Source of the DNA: Siderastrea siderea
Taxonomy: Eukaryota; Cnidaria; Anthozoa; Scleractinia; Rhizangiidae
NCBI GenBank assembly: GCA_964030785.1
Contig: OZ034969.1
Coordinates: 34,745,101 to 34,809,100 of the forward strand
Direction of reading: 5' to 3'
DNA length: 64,000 nucleotides
The translations under genes were made by a program, and so were the position numbers. Under the pieces are notes generated by a model, which was not told the DNA's origin, made no database searches, and saw only the letters and a list, made by a program, of their open reading frames with translations. The first letter of the stretch is position 1, and the number at the start of each line of letters is the position of its first letter. This document shows positions 1 to 9,915 of the stretch, piece by piece.

Positions 1-41
1 AGCATGCAGTGGAATAGTGTGGAATAGCAATTTCTGGAGAA

Positions 42-1270
42 AAAGGCAATCTCCTGAAGCAAGCAACAGCCTCCGACAAAGCTTTACATTCCGTACAAGT
101 ACTCATTTGTAAAGGGTGGCCAGAGTACAAGAAAGACACACCCATTCAGGACAAGGCAGTACTGGCCTATCCGGGATGAGCTTCACGTCATAAAAGGTCT
201 AGTATTCAACGGAGAGAAGCTCTTTATGCTCACTTGTATGCGTCGTGAAATGTTGACTAAACTGCATGAAAGTCACCTGGGTATGGAGAAGTGTAAAGCC
301 AGATCTCGTGCCATTATGTATTGGCCTGGTATGGGACACGACATCGAAGAAACCATATCCAGATGTCCCACGTGTGCCAAGTACAAGCCTGCACCCTGGG
401 AGCCACTCATCTCTCATGACATTCTTCAGCGTCCATGGTCTAAGCTAGGCATGGACATCTTTACGTGCAGTGGAAAGGATTACATCCTCATTGTGGACAA
501 TTATTCAAAATATCCGGAAGTGTCCCACTTAGCAACCAAGACTACAGCCTGCGTCATTTTACACCTGAAAACCTGTTTTGCAAGACATGGCATACCTGAA
601 ACTGTCATACCAGATAACATGCCTTTTGGAAGTAAGCAGTTTACTCAATTTGCTGATTCATGGGGTTTTGAAGTTAAGACACCATGCTCCATCAAATGGA
701 CAAAGAGAGAAGTCAGTTGGAACAATAAAGCGGCTCATGTCAGGAAAGCAGCTGAGGAAGGAAGAGATGTTCATGTGGTCCTACTGGAGTACCGTACCAC
801 ACCCACATCAGGCCTTAACTACTGACCACCACAGTTATTGATGAGCCCGAGTGCTTAAAGACAAACTACCCGCACCAACATCCTTGCTACTTCCCAAGCT
901 TGTCCAAGGAGCACACAAATCTCTGTCAGCCCGGCAGGAAAGGCAAAAGAAATACCATGACCGTGGTACCTAAAGTTCTGCCTCCACTTCAAGTTGGCAC
1001 ACCTGTCAGGATTCAACAAGGGCGAATATGGACACCTGCTTTTGTTCTGGAAAAACACGAGACATCCCAATCATTTAAAGTCAAAACCGAAGACGGTCAG
1101 GTCTACCGTCGAAATCGCAAATTCTTGAATTTGTGTCAATCATTTGAGTCTCAACCAAATCAGGTGGTCCAGGCAGCACCTCCAGCATCAGTCCCACTCC
1201 AGAAGCAGTTTCATCTGAGACAACAACCACTTAACCTATGGAGCCTCCGCAGTCCATGCCTCAAATTCCC
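42..1270 (+). pseudogene. Ty3/gypsy retrotransposon pol remnant (RNase H tail and integrase)
   Basis: Degraded 3' end of a Ty3/gypsy polyprotein. The GWPEYKK motif that precedes integrase lies in frame 3 near 118-140. A frameshift near 165 moves the reading to frame 1, where YWPIRDEL and an H-x3-H...C-x2-C integrase zinc finger (HESHLG... CPTCAKYK) follow. The integrase core shows GMDIF for the first catalytic Asp and PDNMPFGSKQF around the second. The catalytic Glu region near 690-750 is not recognisable. A stop at 823-825 and further shifts precede the C-terminal tail at about 960-1130, which has the family-typical TPVRIQQGRIW and DGQVYRRNRK. At least four breaks make it nonfunctional. RT is absent, so the element is 5' truncated at or before the window edge. 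The catalogue of motifs is seen; the superfamily is from established Ty3/gypsy layout. Confidence 0.9.
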
Positions 1271-1512
1271 ATAAGCGGGACCTCTGAAAGACTGCAAAGC
1301 AAGCCAAAGTGACTGGATGACTATGAATATTAACATTGAACCTGTTACCTTGCAATAGGACTTGCATGATCTATTCAGATCTTATCTTCACTCTAAAAGC
1401 ATTTGTTTGTTTGTTTTCTTTTTTTCTACTTTCGAACTTTATTGTGATTAGTTACTCAGTGTAGCTTCGCTGTTTACATTACTGTTTCTCTTTTTTTTAA
1501 AGTTTTTTTTTT

Positions 1513-1616
1513 AAGAAAAGGGGATGTTACATATGTTGCCATGCATATATAACCAGGCCAAGTGTTGTTGTTTGTTATTAAAACATGGACTCCGCGTGTT
1601 CGTGTTGTATGTTACA
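1513..1616 (+). mobile_element. Polypurine tract and short 3' LTR of the Ty3/gypsy remnant
   Basis: A purine run (AAGAAAAGGGGA, 1513-1524) is followed at once by TGTTACATATG and, about 92 bp later, ...GTATGTTACA, giving the TG...CA ends expected of an LTR. Inside are a TATA-like CATATATAA (about 1544-1552) and an ATTAAA poly(A)-like signal (about 1577). The LTR is short for the superfamily, so the right boundary may be further along. No partner LTR is in the window. Confidence 0.6.
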
Positions 1617-1964
1617 CACCCTCTATTGTTTTATTACATGGTCGTTTTACAAGAGCCCATTCTCGCAAGCGACCAGCTCTAGTGGCGACCACTTTTCTGA
1701 ATTCCTGAGGTGGTTGCTCACAAGAGCTTCGATTGAATTCGAGTTGAATACTCCACAAGGACAGAATCTCAGGTATATACAGAGTTCCATATAGGTGAAG
1801 GTAAGGTCTTCAGAAATTCCACAAAGGAATCCCCATAGGTTACCAATTTTTTTGTTTGTGTGTGTGTGTGTGGCAGAAATGTTTTTAGGCTTATAATTAT
1901 AATTATTCATACCATGTTTTCAAAACTGAAAGTTAGATTACTTATGTAATTTACTACTAGTTAA
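1617..1964. other. No gene seen; (GT)n microsatellite at 1854-1873
   Basis: Between the LTR and the next element I see only short open frames without recognisable motifs and a GT-repeat of about ten units. It probably belongs to upstream intron or 5' flank of the large plus-strand gene. Confidence 0.6.
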
Positions 1965-2661
1965 AGTTACTCCGGACCTTCACGGGTGTCCTTGCGGAAA
2001 AAAATCGTATGTGCGCCATTTTGAAGGAAAGCATAGCAAACTATATATCGTTGGATAGCTTAATAAATGTAAATTTCGGAAAAAGAAAACTGCAATTTCG
2101 CAACAGAAAACTGCAAACAACCACGAAAATGACCATGTGTCATTCAATTGAATTAATAGGGTATCAAATCCAAGTGCACTGGCAAAATACTTGCACAGTG
2201 TTAATCACAAAGGATCAAGCATCAAAAGTGTGTCAGCATTTTTCGCTATTCTGAATGGCTATTTTTTAATTAATTTGTCAAGTTCGAGCAGCAAAGAATA
2301 CGCGATTAGCATTGGATTGAGGATCCCCACGGGTGAAATATTATACATTTTAAAAATCCCCGACACACTTTTGTTTCACAACATATAAGGAATGTTCAGG
2401 CCAAATTTCACAGAAATCTGCCTAATTTTGGTACTCTATTAATTCATTTGTTTGATTGAATGACGCATGGTCATTTTCGTGGTAATTTTTGCAATTTTCT
2501 TTTGTAAAAATAAAAAAATGGCAATTCGTATTTTTTCCAACATCTACATTTAATAAGCTTTCCAACGATATATAGTTTGCCGTGCTTTCCTCTAAAATGG
2601 CGTGCATACAAATTTTTTCCCGGAGGACACGGGAGGACACCCGCGAAGGTCCGGAGTAACC
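1965..2661. mobile_element. Foldback DNA element with ~200-bp inverted arms and TTAA flanks
   Basis: The left arm (1965 to about 2175) reappears inverted at about 2450-2661, with small internal indels. The outer ends read AGTTACTCCGGACCTTC on the left and GGTTACTCCGGACCTTC on the right arm read inverted. TTAA lies directly outside both ends (1961-1964 and 2662-2665). TTAA duplication is the established target site of the piggyBac and Kolobok superfamilies. The element is about 697 bp, has no transposase and is therefore non-autonomous. Similar peptides read from the two arms are only a by-product of the inverted repeat. Confidence 0.8.
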
Positions 2662-2665
2662 TTAA

Positions 2666-3597
2666 TTTCAAATTAATTCTAAAATATCTTGTGCCCATTC
2701 CCTAATCCTAGTGATCCTTGAGCCTTAGCCTTGGTTTTCCAGGAAACCAAATTTCTCACAGCATGGGGGTAGAGTTGGGGGGGGGGGGGCTTCAAATCCA
2801 CATTGACTCTATTTATGATCCACCATTTATAAAGTAGTTCATAATTGCATGACTGAGTGTGACGCTTAATTACCAAAAATTCGATTTTTAAAATGAAGCC
2901 TATCCTATAGATCGTCACAACCCACCTTAAAAATAGAACGTTTGACTGTATACCTTTTATCTCCCAACAACCCGTAAGGATTTTCAAAATTCCTTATCTT
3001 AAAATGCTTCTTTATACAGATCATAGTGTCGCGCGTTATGGCAAATTCTTTGTAAGCTTTTCGGCAAACCTCCTCCAAACTTGTCTTCTCTTGGGATCTT
3101 GGTATCGCATGAAAAGACAAATCCGATCGTTTCATAGCTACTGTTTCTATAAGTAGCTAGTACATAAGACTGAACCCTTTCATAGATATTTACAAAGAAA
3201 AATCAAAAATTTGTTTTGAAAGTGCAAAAACTTCTCGGAACTTCTACCCCAAAGCCTCAACTTCATTAAGCCAAACATATTGAACATGGGTTAGTTATTT
3301 GGGCTTGCTTTTCATAATATTATAAACTGAATCTTCTCCTGATTTGGAAGATCAAGCTCTATATGTAGTAGGACCATAAGTGCAGAGAGTACACGTAAGA
3401 TGTTTAACATGAGATTTTTCTTTCACAGCGACGTTTGGCTCTGTAAGCTTATGAGGAAGGAATGGTTACTAACAAAAGTACAATAATCAGCCATCCACTA
3501 GAATAACATTAAACCAAGTTTTAAGTGTTTTTTCACTAAGATCAATTTCCTTTATAAACAACTAATTAATGTAGTTTTCGTTGGTATTATGAAGCAG
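2666..3597. other. Non-coding stretch upstream of the first recognised exon
   Basis: No convincing gene. It holds a 13-base G run at 2777-2789. At 3429-3442 a good acceptor (pyrimidine tract ending TTTCACAG) is followed 14 nt later by CT|GTAAGC. A 14-nt exon there would fit only if the upstream exon ended in phase 2, so it is just a candidate 5' microexon. The true 5' end of the large gene (promoter, start codon) was not found and may lie outside the window. Confidence 0.4.
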
Positions 3598-3723
3598 ATG
3601 AAGCGGACAACATGCATACTAATGATGTTGTCACCGATGGAGGTGGAGATGAATCAAAAAGAGCTCGAGAGGGTAAAGCAGCTGAGCACAGAATGAGAGA
3701 TTTTGCAATGAAACGGCCTATGG
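3598..3723 (+). CDS. Exon A of the large gene: acidic module, copy 1
   Basis: Exon of 126 nt, phase 1 at both ends, bounded by GAAGCAG|ATGAAG and CTATGG|GTAAAT. It encodes an acidic-then-basic stretch containing TDGGGDESKRAREG and ending MRDFAMKRPM. It is homologous to the next exon at 3934: EADN/EAYN, TDGG..DESK and RDFA occur at matching positions, and the flanking acceptor sequence also matches. The acceptor's pyrimidine tract is weak. This is the first exon I can support; because it opens in phase 1 there must be at least one more upstream. Confidence 0.65.
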
Positions 3724-3933
3724 GTAAATATAGTTTAGCACTGAAATTTTTTGATCACCAATGAGTTCTTCCAGTGTCTGTCCAAGAGAATATACAGATG
3801 GATTGAAGATGTCCACAATAAGACCAGTGGAAATTTATTTATTTTTCTTATTTACTAAGAAATTTTGTGCTTGTTTGAGATAAATGTTATTTGTTAATAA
3901 ATTAATGACCTTTGTTTCGGTATTGTGAAACAG

Positions 3934-4062
3934 ATGAAGCGTACAATCCATTTACTGATGATGAAATCACCGATGGAGGTGATGATGAATCGAAGAAACC
4001 TCAGGCAGCAACTGGAAAGAGACCTAGAACTACGAGGGATTTTGCAAGGAATCATCCCAGGG
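3934..4062 (+). CDS. Exon B of the large gene: acidic module, copy 2
   Basis: Exon of 129 nt, phase 1-1, between GAAACAG|ATGAAG and CCAGGG|GTAATT. The peptide contains TDDEITDGGDDESKK and then RTTRDFARNHPR, a diverged duplicate of the exon at 3598 lying exactly 336 bp away. The duplication includes the intron edge, so it is a tandem exon duplication. Low complexity and acidic; no fold recognised. Confidence 0.7.
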
Positions 4063-4398
4063 GTAATTACTGCTCACTGCAAAATTTTTTTTGTAATTCA
4101 AAAGACCATTTACGTTCGAATGTGAGATTAATCAGTCTAATTTCAATGGGTACCAAAGCTTATATTATCTGCAGCCATTATTGAAAGGGTCTGTAGACCA
4201 TGGCAAATACCTGCTAAGGAAATATTATATTATACCGTCATAGATCACTTTTCAATTTAGTTCTGAAAGTAATGCTGTGTTCACTTTGGTTTTTGCTTTA
4301 TTAAGCTCGATGATATATTAGTCAAAAAAGCTCCCGCCACTCTGTCAATTAATAATACGTAAAACCAAAAACAACCGCATGCGTTTTCCCGTGCTTAA

Positions 4399-4788
4399 GG
4401 ACGGTACCTCCTAATACAGATGTATTTGCAAAGGTTATGACTATGGGGAAAAACTAGATCTTAGCAAGAGTTATTGGAATCCAAGAAGAAAAATGTGGGT
4501 AACCACGCATTTTTCAGAGATAATTAATCATCCATAATTCTAAAAAAGCGTTAAAATACAAAGAATGTATGGCCATTTCTTTCCAAGTTTAGGCTCAATT
4601 ATCTCTCAAAAATGCGTGGTTACCCCCATTTTCTTTTTGGATTCTGATAGCCCTTACTAAGATCAGTTTTTTCCACATAGTCTTAAACCGCGCAAACATA
4701 TTGGTGTATTAGTGGGAAAATTCCTTAAGAAACCCGAATTGCCCTAGATGCGCAGATCGATGCGCAGTAACAAAAAGAGGCACCGTCC
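4399..4788. mobile_element. 390-bp MITE with TTAA target duplication (copy 1)
   Basis: Ends are inverted: GGACGGTACCTC on the left and GAGGCACCGTCC on the right. TTAA flanks both sides (4395-4398 and 4789-4792). A second, right-truncated copy lies at 53201-53575. Internally the two halves share inverted blocks (ATGCGTGGTTACC). No transposase. TTAA sites point to piggyBac- or Kolobok-type mobilisation. Confidence 0.8.
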
Positions 4789-5081
4789 TTAACGTTAATT
4801 ACTTTTATTATTCCTCTGTTGAGTCTTTTAAGGGCAAGAGAACGCGTAAAATATACCAGCGTATTAAACTGTACAATCCCATTTTGACCGGTGTTTTGCT
4901 GAGGGAGGACGAAGGAAGAACAAAATGCAGTGGAATAGTGTGGAATAGTGAACCTTTTATGTCGGGCGAGGAAAAGTGCAAACAACGAATTACACGTCCG
5001 CGCTTGTTATCGACCAAAACGCCGAATAAGGTGTATTTGCTTCGATTTCTGATGGTTCATTTTGTGTTTTGTACCTGATAA

Positions 5082-5147
5082 TTTGAGATTGGTTAGAGTA
5101 ATCACTTTGGTTTTGGTTTCACGCCACTCACTTGAAAACCGCTAGAA
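5082..5147. repeat. Partial copy of the TA-target MITE seen at 17967
   Basis: The stretch with CTTTGGTTTTGGTTTCACG and CACTCACTTGAAAACCGCT matches the right end of the complete 292-bp MITE inside the BEL element. Only this end is present. The region 4793-5394 otherwise shows no gene; 4925-4948 repeats the 24 bases at 4-27. Confidence 0.6.
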
Positions 5148-5394
5148 CGGCTAATGTATTATACTGTTGTTATTGACATTAATACTATTTTCACATTAAT
5201 AGGGGGTATGTATATGATTTGCCATATTCCTCAAGGATACTAATGAACAAAATGAAATAGATTTCTATGGACTTTTTGACCTCATTAACCGCTCCTCTCC
5301 ACCAGAACCCTTTAGAATAATGAATTATATAAACTCCCCAATGAATGTCAATAAACCATTTACTTCAAGACCAGGTATTTCTTTCATTTGACAG

Positions 5395-5565
5395 AAGAAA
5401 GTCAAGTACTACACGAAGAAGGCACATTTAGCGGTTTTACCGCTGTCCCAGCTGTTGAGCAGAGATTGGTGGGCAGTGCCCCTAATACCTTCTTTGCCAG
5501 CGGTGGGGATGGAGGAGCTATAGTTGCAGCAAGAACTATGCATAAATCATCTGGTGGAAATGACG
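5395..5565 (+). CDS. Exon C of the large gene: linker
   Basis: Exon of 171 nt, phase 1-1, with a good acceptor (TTTCATTTGACAG) and donor GACG|GTAGGC. The 57 residues include LHEEGTFSGFT and a glycine-rich FFASGGDGGAI. No domain recognised. It joins exon B to exon D in frame. Confidence 0.7.
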
Positions 5566-5694
5566 GTAGGCAAAATTTCAATTAAGCTTAAAAGAAAACA
5601 ACTAACAAGGCATTTACGAAAAACGTTTTTATGGGTTATTGTCAAAAATTGCGTCTTTTAGCAACACAGAAATAAATAAATAAGTCGCTCGCTA

Positions 5695-5839
5695 CAGTCA
5701 ACTTTCGCCTTGTGGACACCTCGCTATTACGGACACCCCAATATTACAAACTGGAGAATAAGAAATTACTCAAAACAACCCGTTATTACCGACACCAAGT
5801 CTTGGTCCCCATGGTGTCTGTTATAACAAGACTTGACTG
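5695..5839. mobile_element. Short Tc1/mariner- or pogo-like MITE
   Basis: CAGTCAACTTTCGCC on the left pairs with an inverted ...AAGACTTGACTG on the right. Inner blocks GGACACC and GGTGTC are also inverted. A TA lies just outside the left end. About 145 bp, no coding capacity. Confidence 0.5.
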
Positions 5840-6227
5840 TTTGCACGAAAATTTCCATTTGCAGCCGTTCGTCCTTTCACTCTTAGCCTGGTATTGATAA
5901 GAAGCAGTTGTATACGGTGTCTCTCGGGCGCTGTTAGCCAACGGCCATTTTGGTACACAGTTTGTGGCATTTCCAAGTTTCCTACAGAAGTAACGTATTA
6001 GGTAAATTTGTGGGATGGGGACCTTTCAGAATCTATACCAAAAACCGTCAAAGTTTAATCATGATACTTTCCGAGGTTTGTTACTTTCCTGGTGTCGCTA
6101 GTTGAGGCTACTTATTGTTACTAATAACCCTCAAATTTTATCGTTAATTTGGGGGGATTGCTACTTAGTAAGGGGCCGCTACTTTCAAATCTTTACGTTT
6201 TTATTATCTTTTATCTTTATATTCTAG

Positions 6228-6536
6228 GCTCCTCTTCTGTTGCCAGGGGCCCTGATTCTGCTGCCCCTGTCTCTGCCCCTGCTCCTGCTCCGGCTGCCCC
6301 CGTCCTTGTCCCTGGTGTGACAGGAAATTCTCAAACACAGACAGGGCAACATTCACGGCTTCAACACGATTCCTCCGTCGCACCAGCCCCGGTGCGATAT
6401 GTGAACTATCTTGCTTATCAAGGCTACTCTGTGGAAATCATTGGCGGCAAACACTTCAAGACACCTGAAGGAGAATTTGTGGAGATAAAGAGCGGAACAC
6501 AGTATAAAATACACGTGAAAAACTCGCGCGCTTACG
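6228..6536 (+). CDS. Exon D of the large gene: Ala/Pro linker and first half of beta-rich domain
   Basis: Exon of 309 nt, phase 1-1, between TATTCTAG|GCTCCT and CTTACG|GTAAGG. The first ~50 residues are an Ala/Pro/Ser-rich linker (SAPAPAPAAPVL). The last ~50 begin a beta-rich domain with VEIIGGKHFKTPEGEFVEIK and YKIHVKNSRAYG, which continues in the exon at 7463. The pattern (aromatic start, TPEGEFV, YKIHVKN) is conserved in uncharacterised proteins I recall, but I cannot name the family. Confidence 0.85.
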
Positions 6537-7462
6537 GTAAGGATTCTGAATGATGCGTCAACAGCTCAAACATTCCACATGAGAGAAAATGAGATTGAAC
6601 AAGAGCGATTTTAAACGCTTGTCACTGTATGAAACTTTGACCAAATTTGCACTCTGTGAAAATGCATGAAAGTCGACGAGTGGCGAGAATGACCGTTTGA
6701 ATGAGAGGGAAGTTCCACTTGGGCTGAAGGGATTTAACTGTGAGAAGAGAGCCTCGACTTGAGGGTGCTGACTGTAGAGTGCATGTCTTAAGTGTGAGGA
6801 TGGACTGGTTTAAACTTAATGCAATTAAATCGTTGCAAGTCAACGCAAAAGCGCGTTTTGAAACTGACCTTTAAATTGTGCCGAGAATGTGAGCTTGATT
6901 AAATAATTGAAATTTGAGTCAATGTAAGTCAGCGCAAAAGCGTTTTTGGCAAAATGATGCTTTCTTTAAAATCGTGACGGCTAGTGCTTCACCCTTCATC
7001 CTCATGAGGCTTGGATAGCGAAATATGTTTCGTATTACTTTTTGTACAGAGTAATTTTACAGTGTGTCGAAACGGAATAAAAGATGCGATGCCTTATTCA
7101 TTTAATTTACAACGTCAACTGATAACCTAAAAAACGGCCACAAGGAAGGGCAACGTTTCCACATGCTTGCTGCCATGTACGGAAGCCAAGGGCTACACAT
7201 TGTCGCTTACACATTATCACTTCCTCATTGTTCTGTTTTTTCAGTCGCTTCTGTGGTTGTCGTTCGCTTCAACGTTGTCGCCTCCAAATTGGCACTTCCA
7301 AAGTTCGCCTTTCAAGTTGTCGATTCCACCTTAACTCTCTCAAATCGATTCGATTCCACGGATTCCCTCACCAATGCCACGACAGTCTGCTTTTGCATTG
7401 CAAAAACAACTTCCAAGAGAATGCTCTCGTAGGTAACTTTATTCCCTTTTTCGCTCCTAAAG
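6537..7462. other. Intron without a recognised element
   Basis: Open frames at 6622-6843 (minus) and 7163-7432 (plus) have no motif, do not join the gene frame, and are better read as intron. The region 7190-7400 is T/C-rich with repeated TTGTCG and ATTCGATTCCA words. Confidence 0.5.
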
Positions 7463-7847
7463 GTTGCAATTTGGATATCTCCATCGATGGCTATGACATA
7501 GGAGGGTGGGTTGTAGATGGAGGACAAGAGTTAACAATAGAAAGGCCAGCTTATGAAGCCAAGAAATTCACTTTTTACCGCGTGAAAATCGCACCCAAAG
7601 AAGCAGGCATTGAGTCGGGCCGTTCCGAAAATGGTGTCGTTAAATGCGTGTTTACACCAGAAGCTCTTCTGGACGTACCAGTGGTTATTCCTGGCTTACC
7701 GGAGCCTCTGAAAGTGCGTATTGCTCCAAGTGCGACAGTTGGTGATCTGAAACGTGAAGTGCAGAGCCAATTGGAAGCTTCCCCTGATCCCAGTCAGATT
7801 CTTGCTCACAATGACCAGTTTGCGCTGTCAAATTTTACCCGTCTCAG
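7463..7847 (+). CDS. Exon E of the large gene: second half of beta-rich domain and start of ubiquitin-like domain 1
   Basis: Exon of 385 nt entering in phase 1 and leaving in phase 2, between TCCTAAAG|GTTGC and CTCAG|GTCAGT. It completes the beta-rich domain with ISIDGYDIGGWVV, LTIERPAYEAKKFTF and NGVVKCVFTPE. After VIPGLPEPLKVRIAPSATV begins the first ubiquitin-like unit: a beta hairpin, then an amphipathic helix VGDLKREVQSQLEA, then ILAHNDQFAL. The IDGxxxGxW / IERP / FTF signature is what I would search on to identify the family. Confidence 0.88.
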
Positions 7848-8200
7848 GTCAGTATTGGTCATCTTTTACACCACACGATATGCACCAGTTTTCAGCATTT
7901 GGATTTGCTTTGCGTTGGTGCGCTGGATTTGGGCCAAAAATTAATCCTTGAACGGGACAAAACGGAGTCGCATGAGTTTAAAAACCCCGCAAAGTCACTT
8001 TAACTTACGTTTGGCGGCCTGATACAGTGCATACCGCCACCGCAACCTTGTGAGAAGATATTTGAAGGGTACTGTATGCACAAATATTTAGGCTAGTGCT
8101 TTTTGCCTCAGGTTATGAGCATTTTCTAATTTCATACACACGGTACTAATCAAACGAATTTGTTGATATATTAATATACATTTTTTTCCCTCTTTAACAG

Positions 8201-8916
8201 TAATGTGCTGAAATCGCCTGGATATTTAAGATTAGTTGACACTGAACTGCAGATTACCGTCGAGACGTCATCAGGTGAAAACTTCCCTATTAAAATCCAA
8301 CCAGGCAAAGCAAAAGTAATTAGTTTAATGCAGCAGATAGAAAAAAAGCTTGATGTTCCCATTAAGGACCAAAAGCTATACCACGGAAAATCGCGACTGT
8401 CAGACGCACCACAGAGAGGCCTTCCTCAGGAGCTAGTTTGCAGTTTACAGCCCACGGTAGTTGTCATTGTACCGGAGTACATCCGTATAACAGTAGAAAA
8501 TTTGAGTGGAGGCGAGGCAAGGGTCGTGAAGATTGACAAAGAGAAAATGCTGACAGATCTAATGGAAGAAATACCAGCATGCAGAAATCTACAGGAAAAC
8601 GAGGAAGCCGTGTTCTTTTTTAACGGAAGGAAACTGTGCCATTCCAGCGGTGAAGGGGCCCTCGCAAGGCTCGGTGTTTGTTCTGGATCAAAACTGGAGT
8701 TCGAGGTGAAAGTCATTTTTATTAAAATCTACGTTACTTGTTTGCCGGGCATGTTTTCAATGCGCGGTGTTCAGTTTAGATGTACTCCTGACGAGACATT
8801 CAAGGACTTGTTATACAAGATACAGACAACAAGAAACACAGGAATGCTAGAGGGAGCCACGTTTGCAACGCAGGAGAGGGTCTTTGATCCTGAACAAGAC
8901 ACAGGTCCTCTGCAAG
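8201..8916 (+). CDS. Exon F of the large gene: ubiquitin-like domains 2, 3 and most of 4
   Basis: Largest exon (716 nt), phase 2 in and phase 1 out, between TCTTTAACAG and CTGCAAG|GTACAG. It encodes three ubiquitin-like units in tandem. Unit 2 starts LQITVETSSGENFPIKI with helix VISLMQQIEKKLDV and DQKLYHGKSRLSD. Unit 3 starts IRITVENLSGGEARVVKI with FFFNGRKLCH and LGVCSGSKLEFEV. Unit 4 starts IFIKIYVTCLPGMF and is completed by the exon at 9792. Each follows the beta-beta-helix-beta order of ubiquitin, but sequence identity between units is low and no diglycine ends any unit, so they are structural ubiquitin-like folds and not a polyubiquitin precursor. Confidence 0.9.
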
Positions 8917-9791
8917 GTACAGCTTTTATCTTTTCACGATTTTATTGAAATAAAAAAAAAACTTTTAGTTCTAAACAGAGCTTTTAAGGCGCTTTAGTTA
9001 ACACAACACTGATTTGGGAAACTGAGGCGCTAAAACTTCAATTTCGACCATCCTCCTCCTCTTTGGGACAATGACATTAATGGATTTTGTACTAAAGTTT
9101 TAAAACTGATGTTACTTTGCCGCGTTGTTGGAAAACTATTACATGAAGGGTTGAAATTCCGTCACCATCTTAGCGGCACAAAACAAAGAAAGCTGGTGGA
9201 ATAGAGTTAGATACAAGTTTACCTGCAGATACAAACTCAGCATTTTTCCAGATTTTATACCTGACCGCGGCTGAGATTTCGTCGGATATGGGGCATTTCG
9301 TCGGCGATTGTCTGATGTCTGGCTCTTACTTGCTGCTTCGGATGCTGCTTAGGAGAAATTAATCAATTTCAAATGTATACAACTAATTGAAAAAACGTTG
9401 TCGTGTGAAAAGCATGTGCCATGAATGATACGACCCAATGGTTTTCTGGGAAGAGGGAAAACATGCTCCTATTTTCAGGCACCGTAAAGATAATATTAAC
9501 ACACTATACCTAGAACTGCTTCAAAACCTTCCTAGGAATGAAAATATCTTGAACATCAATATATGGAATTGATTAGCAAGCTTGTCCATGCCGTCTTCCC
9601 AGAGTTCCATCGTGTCGCATCGTTCACGATTTATACTTTGCACCCGACAACGTTTTATCAATCAGGTGTATGTCACTTTGATGACTATTAGACTCGGTAT
9701 CGTGAGGTCTCTCAATCAAACCAGACTCAACAAGTGGAGAAGAACACTGATCGCTTTTTGTTGTTGTTCTTGTTGTTGTCTCATTTGTTAG
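8917..9791. other. Intron without a recognised element
   Basis: No gene or repeat recognised. It ends in a strong pyrimidine tract of TTG/TTC repeats before TTGTTAG at 9791. Confidence 0.5.
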
Positions 9792-9915
9792 AATATGGCA
9801 TAAAGCATGGATCTAAACTTACGTTGAGAATGGCAGAGCCCCAACCAAATGAAGGCACAGCAGGAACTCATGGCGACGAGGCTTCTCAGTCCGGACCCGA
9901 GGTGGAGGAAATCCA
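9792..9915 (+). CDS. Exon G of the large gene: end of ubiquitin-like domain 4 and acidic linker
   Basis: Exon of 124 nt, phase 1 in and phase 2 out, between ATTTGTTAG|AATATG and ATCCA|GTAAGT. Joined to exon F it reads ...GPLQ-E-YGIKHGSKLTLRM, the last two strands of a ubiquitin fold (compare ubiquitin's DYNIQKESTLHLV). That join is the best evidence that the upstream and downstream exon sets are one gene. The rest is an acidic, disordered-looking stretch (HGDEASQSGPEVEEIQ). Confidence 0.85.

Noticed and set aside
7163..7432. Open frames just upstream of exon E as extra coding sequence
   Set aside because: They run through the acceptor region in a way that lacks domain similarity; the 7463 acceptor with phase 1 continues exon D exactly.
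9830..9915. ATG at 9830 as the start of a separate gene (MAEPQPNEG)
   Set aside because: The frame continues upstream to a strong acceptor at 9791 and completes a ubiquitin-like fold with the exon ending at 8916, so the ATG is internal.
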